Shown: positions 37,659 through 47,201, numbered from the stretch's first letter. The stretch: 64,000 nucleotides of DNA from Croceicoccus hydrothermalis (GCF_022378335.1 NZ_JAIQCI010000006.1:310001-374000); one strand, 5' to 3'. The notes: generated from the sequence alone by a model not told the origin. Numbers and translations are program-made.

Positions 37659-40421
37659 ATGACAACGCGCATGCTGATCGATGCGCGCCACCAGGAAGAA
37701 ACCCGGGTGGCGGTGCTCAAGGGCAACAGGATTGAAGAGTTCGATTTCGAATCGAGCGACCACAAGCAGATAAAAGGCAATATCTACCTCGCGAAGGTAA
37801 CGCGGGTCGAACCCTCGCTTCAGGCGGCCTTCGTCGATTTCGGCGGCAATCGGCACGGGTTCCTCGCGTTCAGCGAAATCCACCCCGATTATTATCAGAT
37901 CCCGAAGCAGGACCGCGACGCCCTCCTCGCCGCGGAGCAGGAACACGCCGAGGAAGAGGCGCGCCTGCGTTCCGACGACGACGATGATTCCGGCGACGAC
38001 GGGCACGACCATGACGATCGTGACGACGACGAAAGCAGCGACGCGCTCGCCGATGAAATGGCCGGCGACGGTCTGACCGAGGTCGACACGAGCGAGAAGG
38101 ACGACGTCGCCACGATCGAGGACGGCGCCGTCGAGGGCGGCTCCGACGACGATGGCGATGACGACGGCGACAATCGCCGCCCCCGCCGTGCCCGCGGCAA
38201 GGGCCGCCGCCAGGGTGGCGGCAAGGCGCGCGCCGCCGACGAAGCCCGCGCGAAACGGCTCGCCCTGCGCCGCCGCTACAAGATTCAGGACGTCATTCAG
38301 CGGCGTCAGGTCCTGCTCGTGCAGGTCGTGAAGGAAGAGCGCGGCAACAAGGGTGCGGCACTCACCACCTATCTCTCGCTCGCCGGGCGTTACTGCGTGC
38401 TCATGCCCAACAGCAGCCACGGCGGCGGCATCTCGCGCAAGATCAGCAGCGCCGCCGATCGCAAGCGGCTGAAGCAGATCGTGTCGGAAATGAACCTGCC
38501 GCGGTCGATGGGATGCATCGTGCGCACCGCCGGCCTGTCCCGCACCAAGACCGAGATCAAGCGCGATTTCGACTATCTCGCGCGGCTGTGGGACGAGATC
38601 CGCGAACGCACCATGCAGGCCAGCGCCCCTGCGCCGATCCATTCGGACAGCGACCTTGTGAAACGCGCGATCCGCGACATCTACAATCGCGAGATCGAGG
38701 AAGTCGTCGTCGAAGGCCCCGAGGGCTACAAGGCGGCGAAGCAGTTCATGAAGCTGCTCATGCCGAGCCACGCGCGGCGTGTGAAGCAATATGCCGACCC
38801 TGTCCCCCTGTTCCAGCGTTACGGGGCGGAGGATCAGCTGAGCGCGATGTACGATCCGGTCGTGCAGTTGAAATCGGGCGGCTATCTCGTCATCAACCCG
38901 ACCGAGGCGCTGGTGTCCATCGACATCAACTCGGGCCGATCGACCAAGGAACACGGGATCGAGCAGACCGCGCTCGCCACCAATCTGGAGGCGGCGAAGG
39001 AAATCGCGCGGCAATTGCGCCTGCGGGACATGGCCGGGCTGGTCGTGATCGACTTCATCGACATGGAAAACAATTCCTCGATCCGAAAGGTCGAGAAATG
39101 CATGAAGGATTCGCTGAAAAACGACCGCGCGCGCATTCAGGTCGGGCGCATTTCGGGCTTTGGCCTGATGGAGATGAGCCGTCAGCGTCTGCGTACCGGC
39201 GTGCTTGAGGCGACGACCCGCGAATGCCCGCATTGCGACGGCACGGGCCTTGTCCGCACCGCGTCGAGCGCGGGTCTTTCCGCCCTTCGCATGATCGAGG
39301 ACGAGGCCGCCAAGGGCAAGGGCAGCACCATCAGCCTCTATGCCAGCACCGAAGCGGCGGTGTACCTGCTCAATTCCAAGCGCGCCGACCTCGCCGAGAT
39401 CGAGGAGCGTTACGGCGTCATGGTCGAAGTGCTTCCCGAAGGCGAGAACGAGGGCGCGAAGATGCGCGCCAGCTCCTCCGGCCCCAAACCGACCTTTTCG
39501 CCGAAGTTCGAGACGCTTCAGGACGATATTCTCGATTCCGACGATGTCGAGGATGACGAGGACGAAGAAGAGGAAGAAGCGGGCGCCGGTACGGAAACGC
39601 GTCGCGACGACGACCGGAGCGACGAGGAAAAGGGCGACGACGAAACGGGCGAGGACGACAACGGCAATCGCCGCAAGCGCCGCCGCCGCCGGCGTGGCGG
39701 TCGCCGCAACCGTGGCAACCGCCACGGCGACGAAACGCGCGACACGCAGGACGATGGCGACGACGCATCCGATGGCCAGGGCGATAGCAATGGCGAGACC
39801 GATGCCGATACGGACCATGGCGCCGAAACGCAGGACGGCGCCGCGGATGAGGACAAGCCGCGCAAGCGTCGTCGCCGTCGCCGCAAATCGGACGATCAGT
39901 CCGAGAGCGGCAATGCGGACACGTCCGACGCGGTAAAGGGTGAGGCCGAAATGCCCGCGTCCGAAGTCCCCGCCGACGACGTATCGCCATCGGATGGCCT
40001 TGCCGAGGACAGCACGTCCGATGCCGAGCAGGAGAAGCCGAAAGCGAAGTCGCGGCGCTCCCCCCGGCGCAAGAAGGCCGAGGTGAGCGAGAGCGAGACG
40101 GCGGACGTGCCCGTCGCCGAGGCAGGCGCGGACGATGCGCCCAAGCCCAAGAAGCCGCGCCGCCCTCGCAAGAAGAAGGCAGAGGCCGCGCCGGATGCTG
40201 GCGAGGGCGATCAGACGTCGTCTTCGGCCACCGCCGATGCGGTGCCGGCGCAATCTGCGGCACGCGAAGAGGCCCCCACCCCGGCCCCGGCGGAGAACGC
40301 GGCATCGGCGCAAGCACCGGCCGCCCCCGCAAAGCCCGAACCCGCGTCTGCCAAGGATGAAACCGAGCCGACGCCGCAGGAGCCGCCCCGGCGCGGCTGG
40401 TGGCAGCGGACGTTCGGATAA
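37659..40421 (+). CDS. rne: Ribonuclease E
   Basis: RNase E is the main endoribonuclease and degradosome scaffold. The 920-residue protein has an S1 domain at the N-terminus interrupted by an acidic/Arg-rich insert (about residues 85-205, including DDDDDSGDDGHDHDDRDDD), then the RNase H-like and DNase I-like domains with catalytic Asp in VSIDINSG (about 420) and VVIDFIDMEN (about 463), and the Zn-link CPHCDGTG (about 523). From about residue 620 it becomes low-complexity: alternating Asp/Glu blocks and Arg patches (RKRRRRRRGGRRNRGNRHG) used for RNA and partner binding, ending in GWWQRTFG. ATG 37659 lies 8 bp after GGAG. Confidence 0.97.
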   Translation: MTTRMLIDARHQEETRVAVLKGNRIEEFDFESSDHKQIKGNIYLAKVTRVEPSLQAAFVDFGGNRHGFLAFSEIHPDYYQIPKQDRDALLAAEQEHAEEEARLRSDDDDDSGDDGHDHDDRDDDESSDALADEMAGDGLTEVDTSEKDDVATIEDGAVEGGSDDDGDDDGDNRRPRRARGKGRRQGGGKARAADEARAKRLALRRRYKIQDVIQRRQVLLVQVVKEERGNKGAALTTYLSLAGRYCVLMPNSSHGGGISRKISSAADRKRLKQIVSEMNLPRSMGCIVRTAGLSRTKTEIKRDFDYLARLWDEIRERTMQASAPAPIHSDSDLVKRAIRDIYNREIEEVVVEGPEGYKAAKQFMKLLMPSHARRVKQYADPVPLFQRYGAEDQLSAMYDPVVQLKSGGYLVINPTEALVSIDINSGRSTKEHGIEQTALATNLEAAKEIARQLRLRDMAGLVVIDFIDMENNSSIRKVEKCMKDSLKNDRARIQVGRISGFGLMEMSRQRLRTGVLEATTRECPHCDGTGLVRTASSAGLSALRMIEDEAAKGKGSTISLYASTEAAVYLLNSKRADLAEIEERYGVMVEVLPEGENEGAKMRASSSGPKPTFSPKFETLQDDILDSDDVEDDEDEEEEEAGAGTETRRDDDRSDEEKGDDETGEDDNGNRRKRRRRRRGGRRNRGNRHGDETRDTQDDGDDASDGQGDSNGETDADTDHGAETQDGAADEDKPRKRRRRRRKSDDQSESGNADTSDAVKGEAEMPASEVPADDVSPSDGLAEDSTSDAEQEKPKAKSRRSPRRKKAEVSESETADVPVAEAGADDAPKPKKPRRPRKKKAEAAPDAGEGDQTSSSATADAVPAQSAAREEAPTPAPAENAASAQAPAAPAKPEPASAKDETEPTPQEPPRRGWWQRTFG

Positions 40422-40465
40422 GAGTGTCGGGCGGGGTCGATCCGACCTCGCCACCATTCACGAAC

Positions 40466-40495
40466 GGCCCGCCCCTCTATGGGGGCGGGCCTTTT
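40466..40495 (+). terminator. Rho-independent terminator after rne
   Basis: A perfect 10-bp stem (GGCCCGCCCC with GGGGCGGGCC) with loop TCTATG is followed by TTTT, 45 bp downstream of the rne stop and just before the convergent SDR gene. Confidence 0.85.
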
Positions 40496-40503
40496 GCCGT
40501 CCG

Positions 40504-41268
40504 TTACCAGGGGATGCGCGAACCGTCCCAGGCGAAAAATCCGCCATTGTCTTCCGCAGTCAGCCCGTCGATCACCGAAAGCAGGCAACGCGCGGAATGC
40601 TCCGGCGTGAATAGCTGACGATCTGGCACATTGCCGCGAAACGGTTCGGACAGCGCGGTTTCCACCGTTCCGGGGTGAAGCGCGACCACGATCCCCTCGC
40701 GATTGCGGCGGTGAAGCTCGATCCCGAAATTGCGCAACACCATGTTCAGTGCCGCCTTCGCCGCGCGGTAGCTGTGCCAGCCGCCCAACCCGTTGTCCCC
40801 GATCGATCCCACCCGCGCGGAAAGCGCGGCGAAGACCGGCCGCTCCGCATGGCGAAGAAGCGGCAGGAAATGTTTGCCGATAATGGCCGGGCCGATCGTG
40901 TTGACCTGAAACATCTCGGCCATTGCTGCCGGTTCGATCGTGCGCCAGCTGCGCTCGGGACGAATCTCGGGTTCCCGTTGTAACAGGCCGGTCGCGACGA
41001 TGACCATTTCGGGCGCGGTTTCGTTCGCGACGCGCTCCGCAATGCCGGCAATGCCCTGCTCTTCGGTCAAATCGAATGAAAAGGGGGTGATCGGCGTCCC
41101 GCCGGGGACGGCCTCGGAGCTATCGGGCACCGTGCCGCTTCGCGCTCCGGCATAGAGGCGGGCGAATGCGCCGCTCATGGCGAGCTGGCGGCACATGGCA
41201 TGGCCGACGCCGCCCGATGCGCCGAAAATGACGCAGCTGCGTTCGCGCGTTGGGTCTGCGTTCGTCAT
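40504..41268 (-). CDS. SDR family oxidoreductase (C-factor-like)
   Basis: This 254-residue short-chain dehydrogenase/reductase has the NAD(P) loop VIFGASGGVGHAMC, the NTIGPAIIG helix and the catalytic pair in GGWHSYRAAKAALN (Tyr-x3-Lys). The serine at the usual position appears in AALSARVGSIGD. Phrases such as GIELHRRNREGIVVALHPGTVET match the C-factor/CsgA-like SDR subgroup. The substrate is unknown. It follows the PLP-enzyme gene by 11 bp on the same strand and probably shares its transcript. Confidence 0.85.
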   Translation of the reverse strand: MTNADPTRERSCVIFGASGGVGHAMCRQLAMSGAFARLYAGARSGTVPDSSEAVPGGTPITPFSFDLTEEQGIAGIAERVANETAPEMVIVATGLLQREPEIRPERSWRTIEPAAMAEMFQVNTIGPAIIGKHFLPLLRHAERPVFAALSARVGSIGDNGLGGWHSYRAAKAALNMVLRNFGIELHRRNREGIVVALHPGTVETALSEPFRGNVPDRQLFTPEHSARCLLSVIDGLTAEDNGGFFAWDGSRIPW

Positions 41269-41279
41269 CCGTGCCCCTG

Positions 41280-42791
41280 CTATTCCGGCATTATCGCATG
41301 GCTGCGAATGGCGGTTGCAATACGCTCCATATCGGTGCGCAGCATGCCAATGGCTTCGTCCTGGTCACATTGCGCGAGCTTGGCAATCTGCGGCATGGAC
41401 AGCCCGATCCGCAATGTCCCGCCCCAGCCGCCATCGGGCATGCGGACCGATTTCACCGGTTGACCCAGCCTGATCCCGGCATTGGCCATGCGGCGATGCA
41501 GCGTCTGCGCATCCGCGAAACTCCGGATACCGGGCAGGCTGCTGATGTCGAGAGTGACCAGCGTGCGCATGGCGACCGGATGGTTTTCCGCCGTTTCCGC
41601 CTGCCCCGGCGGATAGGCGACAACCTTCGATAGGCCGAGCGGCGTCACAATTCGTTCGGTCACGGCATTGCGAAAGGCGTCGATGACCGCCTCGATCCGA
41701 TGCATCGGCGTCGCCTGCCATCGTTCCAGTTCGAAGACCGAAACCTCGAGCCGAAGCCACAGGCCGAGATTATCCTCGCATGGCAAAAGGTCGCGGCCCG
41801 GCCATTCGCGCGGCCATTCGTCCCGTCGGAATATCGCGGCAAAGCCTGTCGGTACGAGAGCCGCATGTCGGGCGAGGCCGGCCGGCAGGATGGCAAATCC
41901 GCTGAACGGGGGGCCACCCATGAATTTCGACCCGGTCAGGAAGATAATGGCATCCAGCGCCAGATACGCGGCGATCGCACGCGGTGTGATCCGGGCCTGG
42001 CACGCATCGATGACGAAGCTGACATCATCGCCGAAACGTGTCTTCAACGCCGTCAGCTCCGTCATTTCCGGCAGGATCAACCCGGTTTTCGACCCGTGCA
42101 CCACATGCACCAGCACGTGCCGCCCGTCCGCAATTCCACGCTCCGCTTCCGCCGCGATGGCATCGGCGATCTCGCTGCTCGACCGGGCCAGTCCGGCGCC
42201 GCATCGCACCGCCACATCGGCAAGCGCGACGGGACCGATGCCGTCGACCTCCTCCCCCGGAACGACGGCGATCCCGCGCGCGGTTTCACGGGCGAAATAG
42301 CGGCCATGGGCGGAATGGATGCATCCACTGCCCACCTCGTCCGCGCCGAGCAGGATGTTGTGAACGCCCCCCGCCCCGCGCCCGCGCACGGCGGCCAGCG
42401 CCACATATTCAAGGTCCGTGCCCGATGGGGCGAAGGCGATCGCATGATCCGGCGCCGCGCCATAGGCCGCACGGATCCGTGCCCGCAGCGTATCGAGCCG
42501 CGCGCCGTAGGAGCCTGCATCCTCGCGAAGCGCGGCCAGCGCGTGCGCGAAGCCGGCCGGCGAAACGTCATTTGCGGTCGATGAAGCATAGGCAAGACAA
42601 TCGCGCGGGTAGGGCGCGGACATGTATGTGTTGAGGCCCGTCGCGGGGTCGAGCACGATGCGCGCATCCCCTCCCGACGCCATCAGCGCGATCGCCTTCG
42701 TCGCGTCGTCGCGGGTCGCGTCGCTGCCGGACAGCGCCTGCCACGCCATCGACGCAACGCAAGGGCGGCTCGGGTCAATTTTCGAAATCAT
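41280..42791 (-). CDS. PLP-dependent fold-type I enzyme of unknown specificity
   Basis: The 503-residue protein looks like an aminotransferase/lyase of fold type I. A glycine-rich cofactor site is at APSGTDLEYVAL, the Asp that contacts the pyridine nitrogen is in VIDACQARI, and the Schiff-base Lys is in LTGSKFMGGPPFSGF. The stretch HVVHGSKTGLILPE precedes the Asp. I do not recognise a named family; class V (cysteine desulfurase/kynureninase-like) is the nearest by motif order. It is divergent from the ATP-grasp gene across 45 bp and may share regulation with it. Confidence 0.75.
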   Translation of the reverse strand: MISKIDPSRPCVASMAWQALSGSDATRDDATKAIALMASGGDARIVLDPATGLNTYMSAPYPRDCLAYASSTANDVSPAGFAHALAALREDAGSYGARLDTLRARIRAAYGAAPDHAIAFAPSGTDLEYVALAAVRGRGAGGVHNILLGADEVGSGCIHSAHGRYFARETARGIAVVPGEEVDGIGPVALADVAVRCGAGLARSSSEIADAIAAEAERGIADGRHVLVHVVHGSKTGLILPEMTELTALKTRFGDDVSFVIDACQARITPRAIAAYLALDAIIFLTGSKFMGGPPFSGFAILPAGLARHAALVPTGFAAIFRRDEWPREWPGRDLLPCEDNLGLWLRLEVSVFELERWQATPMHRIEAVIDAFRNAVTERIVTPLGLSKVVAYPPGQAETAENHPVAMRTLVTLDISSLPGIRSFADAQTLHRRMANAGIRLGQPVKSVRMPDGGWGGTLRIGLSMPQIAKLAQCDQDEAIGMLRTDMERIATAIRSHAIMPE

Positions 42792-42836
42792 CTTGGAAGC
42801 AGGCTATAGCCTATTTAAGAGGCCAGGCTAGACGTA

Positions 42837-43868
42837 ATGAAAGGACTCCACTTGCCAGCGATCGAGCCGTTGAAAATCGACGATATGACGAAGGCGCGCA
42901 CGCGCATCCTGTTCATTGCGAAACATGCCCTGTGGGGCGGCGGTCCGCATCCCGAGGATGGCAACCATGCCGTCTATCATCACGAGGTGCGGTCGATCCT
43001 CGAAGGGCTGGACCTCAATCTCAAGCTGGCCGACCGGTTCGAAGTGCTGTTCGACGATCCGCAGGTGGATTTCGTGTTCCCGCTGCTCAACCGCGCGGGT
43101 TTCTTCAATTCCGAGATGCTGGGCCCGCTGCTGTGCGCCCGGCTCGGCATCCCGCACCTTGGCGCGAGCCCGATCCTGCGCGGATTGTCCGACGACAAGC
43201 ATCTGGCGAAACGCGCCGCGCTCTTTGCCGGTGTGCCGACCGCACCCTGGGCGATCTACCGCAGGGGCGCACCGGTCGTCGAAGACGGCTGCCCGGAGGC
43301 GGAACGCTACGTCATCAAGCCGAACGCATCGTCTGCGTCGTGGGGCGTGCGCGACGCGTCCGACTGGAACGGCATTCGCAATGCGATCGCGGCCATTCAC
43401 GACGAAGGGCACGATGCCCTCGTCGAACCGTTCCTCGATGGCAGCGATGTCGAGGTGCCGGTGATGACGTGGCGCGATCCGCATATCCTTCCGATGCAGA
43501 TCTTCCGGCAACAGGATCCCTCGCACCTGCGCACCTATTATGAAAAGCGCGATCTGGTCGATCGCAGCGGCAAATATTCACTCGACCCGTTCGAGAACGA
43601 GGAGATGGCCGCGCGCATCGCCGACATGACACGGCGGCTCTGGACGGAGTATCGCCCCTTCGATTATGGCCGCTTCGAATTTCGCGTGAACGAAAATACG
43701 GGCGAAATCATGTTCCTGGAGGTCAATCTCAACTGCAACCTGTGGTCGGAAAAGGTGTTCGGCCGCGCCGCAGCCCTCGCCGGGTTGAGCCAGGCGGAGC
43801 TTATCGAGACCATTCTTGCCGACAGCCTCATCCGCAATGGCCTCATGGCCGCGCCCGAGGGGTACTGA
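42837..43868 (+). CDS. ATP-grasp ligase, D-alanine--D-alanine ligase-like
   Basis: The 343-residue product has ATP-grasp features: GLSDDKHLAKRAALFAGVP, ATP-binding YVIKPNASSASWGV, and the metal-binding end FEFRVNENTGEIMFLEVNLN. The overall order resembles D-Ala-D-Ala ligase, with the N-terminal segment FVFPLLNRAGFFNSEMLG in place of the usual DVVFPVLHGxxGEDG. It is not close enough to call Ddl, and the neighbourhood is not a cell-division cluster. Likely joins an amino acid or similar carboxylate to an amine. The first ATG was used; ATG 42885 is possible. The next gene starts 3 bp after its stop. Confidence 0.75.
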   Translation: MKGLHLPAIEPLKIDDMTKARTRILFIAKHALWGGGPHPEDGNHAVYHHEVRSILEGLDLNLKLADRFEVLFDDPQVDFVFPLLNRAGFFNSEMLGPLLCARLGIPHLGASPILRGLSDDKHLAKRAALFAGVPTAPWAIYRRGAPVVEDGCPEAERYVIKPNASSASWGVRDASDWNGIRNAIAAIHDEGHDALVEPFLDGSDVEVPVMTWRDPHILPMQIFRQQDPSHLRTYYEKRDLVDRSGKYSLDPFENEEMAARIADMTRRLWTEYRPFDYGRFEFRVNENTGEIMFLEVNLNCNLWSEKVFGRAAALAGLSQAELIETILADSLIRNGLMAAPEGY

Positions 43869-43871
43869 ATT

Positions 43872-44690
43872 ATGAGCCACATGCCCGTCACCGTCCTGAT
43901 GCTCGCCGCGCAGCGTACCGGCGTCGTGAATCCGCTCGCCCGCGAATTCGACGTTTCGCACAAATGCCTTGTGCCGATCTGCGGCGCGCCGCTTATCACC
44001 CATGTTCTCGAAACGCTGTCGAACATTCCGGACATTGCGGAGGTGCGTATTTCGATAGAAGCGGACGCGCACGACGCGGTCGGCGCCGTCGTCGCGCCCT
44101 ATGACCGGCCCGACCGGCCCGTCCGGCTCGTCCCGTCGCAACCGGGTATCGTCGATTCGGTCATCGCCGCATCGGAAGGCGACGAAGGCCCGTTCATCAT
44201 CACCACCGCCGACAATGTCCTGCTCACCCGCGAAGGGTTCGATGCGATGCGCGATGCGATGCACGATGCCGACGCCGCAGCAGGGCTGGCCACGCGGGAA
44301 CGCGTCCTTGCCGCCCATCCCGAAGGGCAGCGGCGATTCTACGAATTGAAGGACGCAGGCTACGCCAATTGCAACATTTACGCGCTCGCCAATCGCAAGG
44401 CATTCGCCGCCGCGGAGGTGTTTCGCGAAGGGGGGCAGTTCATGAACAACCCTTCGCGCATGGTGCGGGCGTTCGGCGTCGTGAACATCCTGCTCATGCG
44501 GGCAAAGCTCATCACGCTGGACGGTGCGATGAAGCGGCTTGGTCGCAAATTCGGCATTCGCATGAAGGGTGTCAGCTTTACCGATGGCGCGCTCGCCATT
44601 GATGTCGACAACCGCCGGACATATGACATTGCACAGCCCATCCTTTCCCAAAGGCTGCATCGGGCCGACGAAACGCAGCCCCACCCTTGA
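43872..44690 (+). CDS. Nucleotidyltransferase (MobA/sugar-NTP transferase-like)
   Basis: This 272-residue protein has a nucleotidyltransferase GT-A fold: LMLAAQRTGVVNPLA, then KCLVPICGAPLITHVLETL, the base-binding region, and the metal motif ITTADNVLLT. The NTP loop AAQRTG departs from the usual AGGxGTR. It is translationally linked to the ATP-grasp gene (3-bp gap), which suggests activation of the ligase product or of a shared sugar/polyol as a CDP- or UDP-conjugate; this is inference. Specificity unknown. Confidence 0.75.
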   Translation: MSHMPVTVLMLAAQRTGVVNPLAREFDVSHKCLVPICGAPLITHVLETLSNIPDIAEVRISIEADAHDAVGAVVAPYDRPDRPVRLVPSQPGIVDSVIAASEGDEGPFIITTADNVLLTREGFDAMRDAMHDADAAAGLATRERVLAAHPEGQRRFYELKDAGYANCNIYALANRKAFAAAEVFREGGQFMNNPSRMVRAFGVVNILLMRAKLITLDGAMKRLGRKFGIRMKGVSFTDGALAIDVDNRRTYDIAQPILSQRLHRADETQPHP

Positions 44691-44753
44691 CTATCGCGCG
44701 CATGTGCTGTTGGTAAAACAACGCATCTGCAGCACGGATCACGGATCGAACCC

Positions 44754-45539
44754 ATGGCAACCTTTACCCTCCCCGCAAACAGCAAGATCACCGGCAAGGG
44801 CCATACCCACGCCGCCGAAACAGCGGGCCGGGTGAAGAAATTCAAGGTCTATCGCTACGACCCCGACAGTGGCGAAAACCCGCGCTACGACAAGTTCGAG
44901 ATCGACCTCGACACGTGCGGGCCGATGGTGCTCGACGCGCTGATCAAGATGAAGAGCGAGCAGGACCCCTCGCTGACCTTCCGCCGCTCCTGCCGGGAGG
45001 GGATTTGCGGCTCGTGTTCGATGAACATCAACGGGCGCAACACGCTGGCGTGCACCACCGCGATCGAGGATTGCGGCGCGGGCGAAGTGCGCATCACCCC
45101 CCTTCCCCACATGGACGTGGTGAAGGATCTTGTGCCCGATTTCACGCATTTCTATGCACAATACGCCTCGATCCGCCCCTGGCTTCAAACGGTCACGCCG
45201 ACCCCTGCGGGCAAGGAGCGGCTGCAATCGCCGGAACAGCGCAACAAGCTCGACGGGCTCTACGAATGCATCCTGTGTGCGTGCTGCTCCACCGCCTGCC
45301 CGAGCTACTGGTGGAATTCCGACAAGTTCCTCGGCCCGGCGATCCTGTTGCAGGCCTATCGCTGGCTCGCCGACAGCCGCGACGAAATGACGGGTGAGCG
45401 GCTGGACGAGCTGGAAGACCCCTTCCGCCTGTATCGCTGCCACACGATCATGAATTGCGCGAATGTCTGCCCCAAGGGGCTGAATCCCGCGAAGGCGATC
45501 GCCGAAATCAAGAAGATGGAAGCCGAACGGCTCGTCTGA
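44754..45539 (+). CDS. sdhB: Succinate dehydrogenase iron-sulfur subunit
   Basis: SdhB relays electrons from SdhA's FAD to quinone in Complex II. All clusters are present: 2Fe-2S in [10 protein letters not shown] with a distal Cys in NTLAC, 4Fe-4S in [12 protein letters not shown], and 3Fe-4S in [17 protein letters not shown]. The 261-residue length is normal. The other subunits (sdhC, sdhD, sdhA) are not upstream; the preceding gene is the nucleotidyltransferase, 63 bp away. Confidence 0.97.
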   Translation: MATFTLPANSKITGKGHTHAAETAGRVKKFKVYRYDPDSGENPRYDKFEIDLDTCGPMVLDALIKMKSEQDPSLTFRRSCREGICGSCSMNINGRNTLACTTAIEDCGAGEVRITPLPHMDVVKDLVPDFTHFYAQYASIRPWLQTVTPTPAGKERLQSPEQRNKLDGLYECILCACCSTACPSYWWNSDKFLGPAILLQAYRWLADSRDEMTGERLDELEDPFRLYRCHTIMNCANVCPKGLNPAKAIAEIKKMEAERLV

Positions 45540-45540
45540 G

Positions 45541-46008
45541 ATGACAAGCGACATGGCCGCCCATTCCCCTGCCATTGCCGGTGGGCGCGAACCCATTCGC
45601 GATGCGGACGGCTGGATGGAGTGGCTGGTCGGCCGTTCCGACGAGTATAATCAGGCCGTGCTCGGCCCCATGCACGCCCGCCGCGAAGGGGAGCGCGTGC
45701 GCGTTCGGATGATTCCGCAAAACAGCCACCTTAATCTCAATCGCCTCATCCATGGGGGCATCATCCTGGGTTTTGCGGACGTCGCAATCTTTGCCGGCGC
45801 ATCGACCATGCTGGACAAGCAATTCCTTGGCGGCGCGACGGTCGAACTCAATACCCAGTTCGTCGGGCCGGGTGACGGGAACAAACCGCTCGACGCGGTG
45901 GTCGAGGTCGTGCGCGAAACCGGGCGGATGGTTTTTGTTCGCGGGCTGATGGTTCAGGATGATGCGACCATCGCCAGTTTTTCCGGAATTATGCGGAAGC
46001 CGAGCTGA
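45541..46008 (+). CDS. PaaI-type hotdog thioesterase
   Basis: A 155-residue protein with the hotdog-fold thioesterase pattern: LNRLIHGGIILGFADVAIF (helix with the HGG turn) and VELNTQFVGPG. PaaI-like enzymes hydrolyse acyl-CoA thioesters, with substrate unknown here. It starts 1 bp after the sdhB stop and ends 3 bp before zapE, so the three genes form one unit. Confidence 0.85.
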   Translation: MTSDMAAHSPAIAGGREPIRDADGWMEWLVGRSDEYNQAVLGPMHARREGERVRVRMIPQNSHLNLNRLIHGGIILGFADVAIFAGASTMLDKQFLGGATVELNTQFVGPGDGNKPLDAVVEVVRETGRMVFVRGLMVQDDATIASFSGIMRKPS

Positions 46009-46011
46009 ACT

Positions 46012-47130
46012 GTGACAGGGATGATCGAACGATACGAGGCGCTCGTCGCCGCGGGCGAACTCCGACCCGATGCCGAGCAGCAGCAGGCCGCCGTCACGCT
46101 CGACGCGTTGCAGCAGAAGATCGAGAAAGCCGCCCCGTCGCAAGGCGGCGTCCTGCAAAAGCTGTTCGGCAAGGCGCCGCCGCCGCCGCCCGGCGGAATC
46201 TACATGTGGGGCGGCGTCGGGCGCGGCAAATCCATGTTGATGGATCTGTTCCACGACACGCTTGCCGTACAGGCGAAGCGACGCATTCACTTTCACGAAT
46301 TCATGCTCGACGTGCATGACCGGCTGCGGGCCGAACGGGCGAAGGAAACGGGCGATCCCATCCTGCCCGTTGCGACGGCCATCGCGGGCGAAGTTCGCTG
46401 TCTCGCGTTCGATGAAATGGTCGTCAACAACAGCGCCGATGCCATGATCATGAGCCGGTTGTTCACCGCGATGATGGAGCAGGATGTCACCATCATCACC
46501 ACGTCGAACCGACCGCCGTCCGACCTTTACAAGGACGGCCTCAACCGCGAGCATTTCCTGCCGTTCATCGCGCTGATCGAACGGCGTTTGCAGGTCGTCC
46601 CGCTCAACGGTCCGAACGATTATCGCATGGAACGGCTGTCGGGCATCGAAACTTGGCACACGCCTCTCGGCGAAGCCGCGACCGACAAGGTGCGGGAGGC
46701 ATTTTTCCGCCTGACCGATTACCCGCCCGAGGATGCCGACCATGTCAGCGGCACCGATCTTCCGGTGAGTGGTGGGCGAAGCATCTGGGTGCCGAAGAGC
46801 CTCAAGGGCGTTGCGGTCTTTTCATTCAAGCGGCTGTGCGGCGAGCCGCGCGGCGCCGCCGATTATCTCGCCATTGCGCGCAATTATCATTCGGTCATCA
46901 TCGTCGGCATCCCCCGCCTTACGCCGAGCGAGCGGAACGAGGCGGCGCGTTTCGTCACGCTGATCGATGCATTGTATGAAAACGGCGTCAAGCTGATCGC
47001 AAGCGCGGATGCCGAACCGGCCGACCTATACGAGGCGGGCGACGGGCGCTTCGAATTCGAAAGAACGGTGAGCCGGCTGATGGAAATGCAATCGGCCGAT
47101 TACCTCGCACGCGGGCATGGCGAACAATAA
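46012..47130 (+). CDS. zapE: Cell division protein ZapE (AFG1-like ATPase)
   Basis: This 372-residue AAA-type P-loop ATPase is the ZapE/AFG1 family, which destabilises FtsZ polymers late in division in E. coli and has mitochondrial relatives. Walker A is GGVGRGKSM (about residues 65-73), Walker B CLAFDEMVVN, and sensor-type TTSNRPPSDLYKDGLNR is characteristic. The start is GTG; an ATG three codons on is an alternative. Confidence 0.94.
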   Translation: MTGMIERYEALVAAGELRPDAEQQQAAVTLDALQQKIEKAAPSQGGVLQKLFGKAPPPPPGGIYMWGGVGRGKSMLMDLFHDTLAVQAKRRIHFHEFMLDVHDRLRAERAKETGDPILPVATAIAGEVRCLAFDEMVVNNSADAMIMSRLFTAMMEQDVTIITTSNRPPSDLYKDGLNREHFLPFIALIERRLQVVPLNGPNDYRMERLSGIETWHTPLGEAATDKVREAFFRLTDYPPEDADHVSGTDLPVSGGRSIWVPKSLKGVAVFSFKRLCGEPRGAADYLAIARNYHSVIIVGIPRLTPSERNEAARFVTLIDALYENGVKLIASADAEPADLYEAGDGRFEFERTVSRLMEMQSADYLARGHGEQ

Positions 47131-47201
47131 ACGATTTTCCATTGCGGTCGCGAGAGAACTTTAGTCGGTAAATCGGCGCCATCTTCTCCGTTCGCGAAGC
47201 A

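Noticed and set aside
37163-37735. Open frame in the rne leader with a signal-peptide-like stretch
   Set aside because: It overlaps the rne start out of frame by about 75 bp, its remainder is Arg/Pro-rich noise and the hydrophobic stretch is short. No conserved feature supports it.
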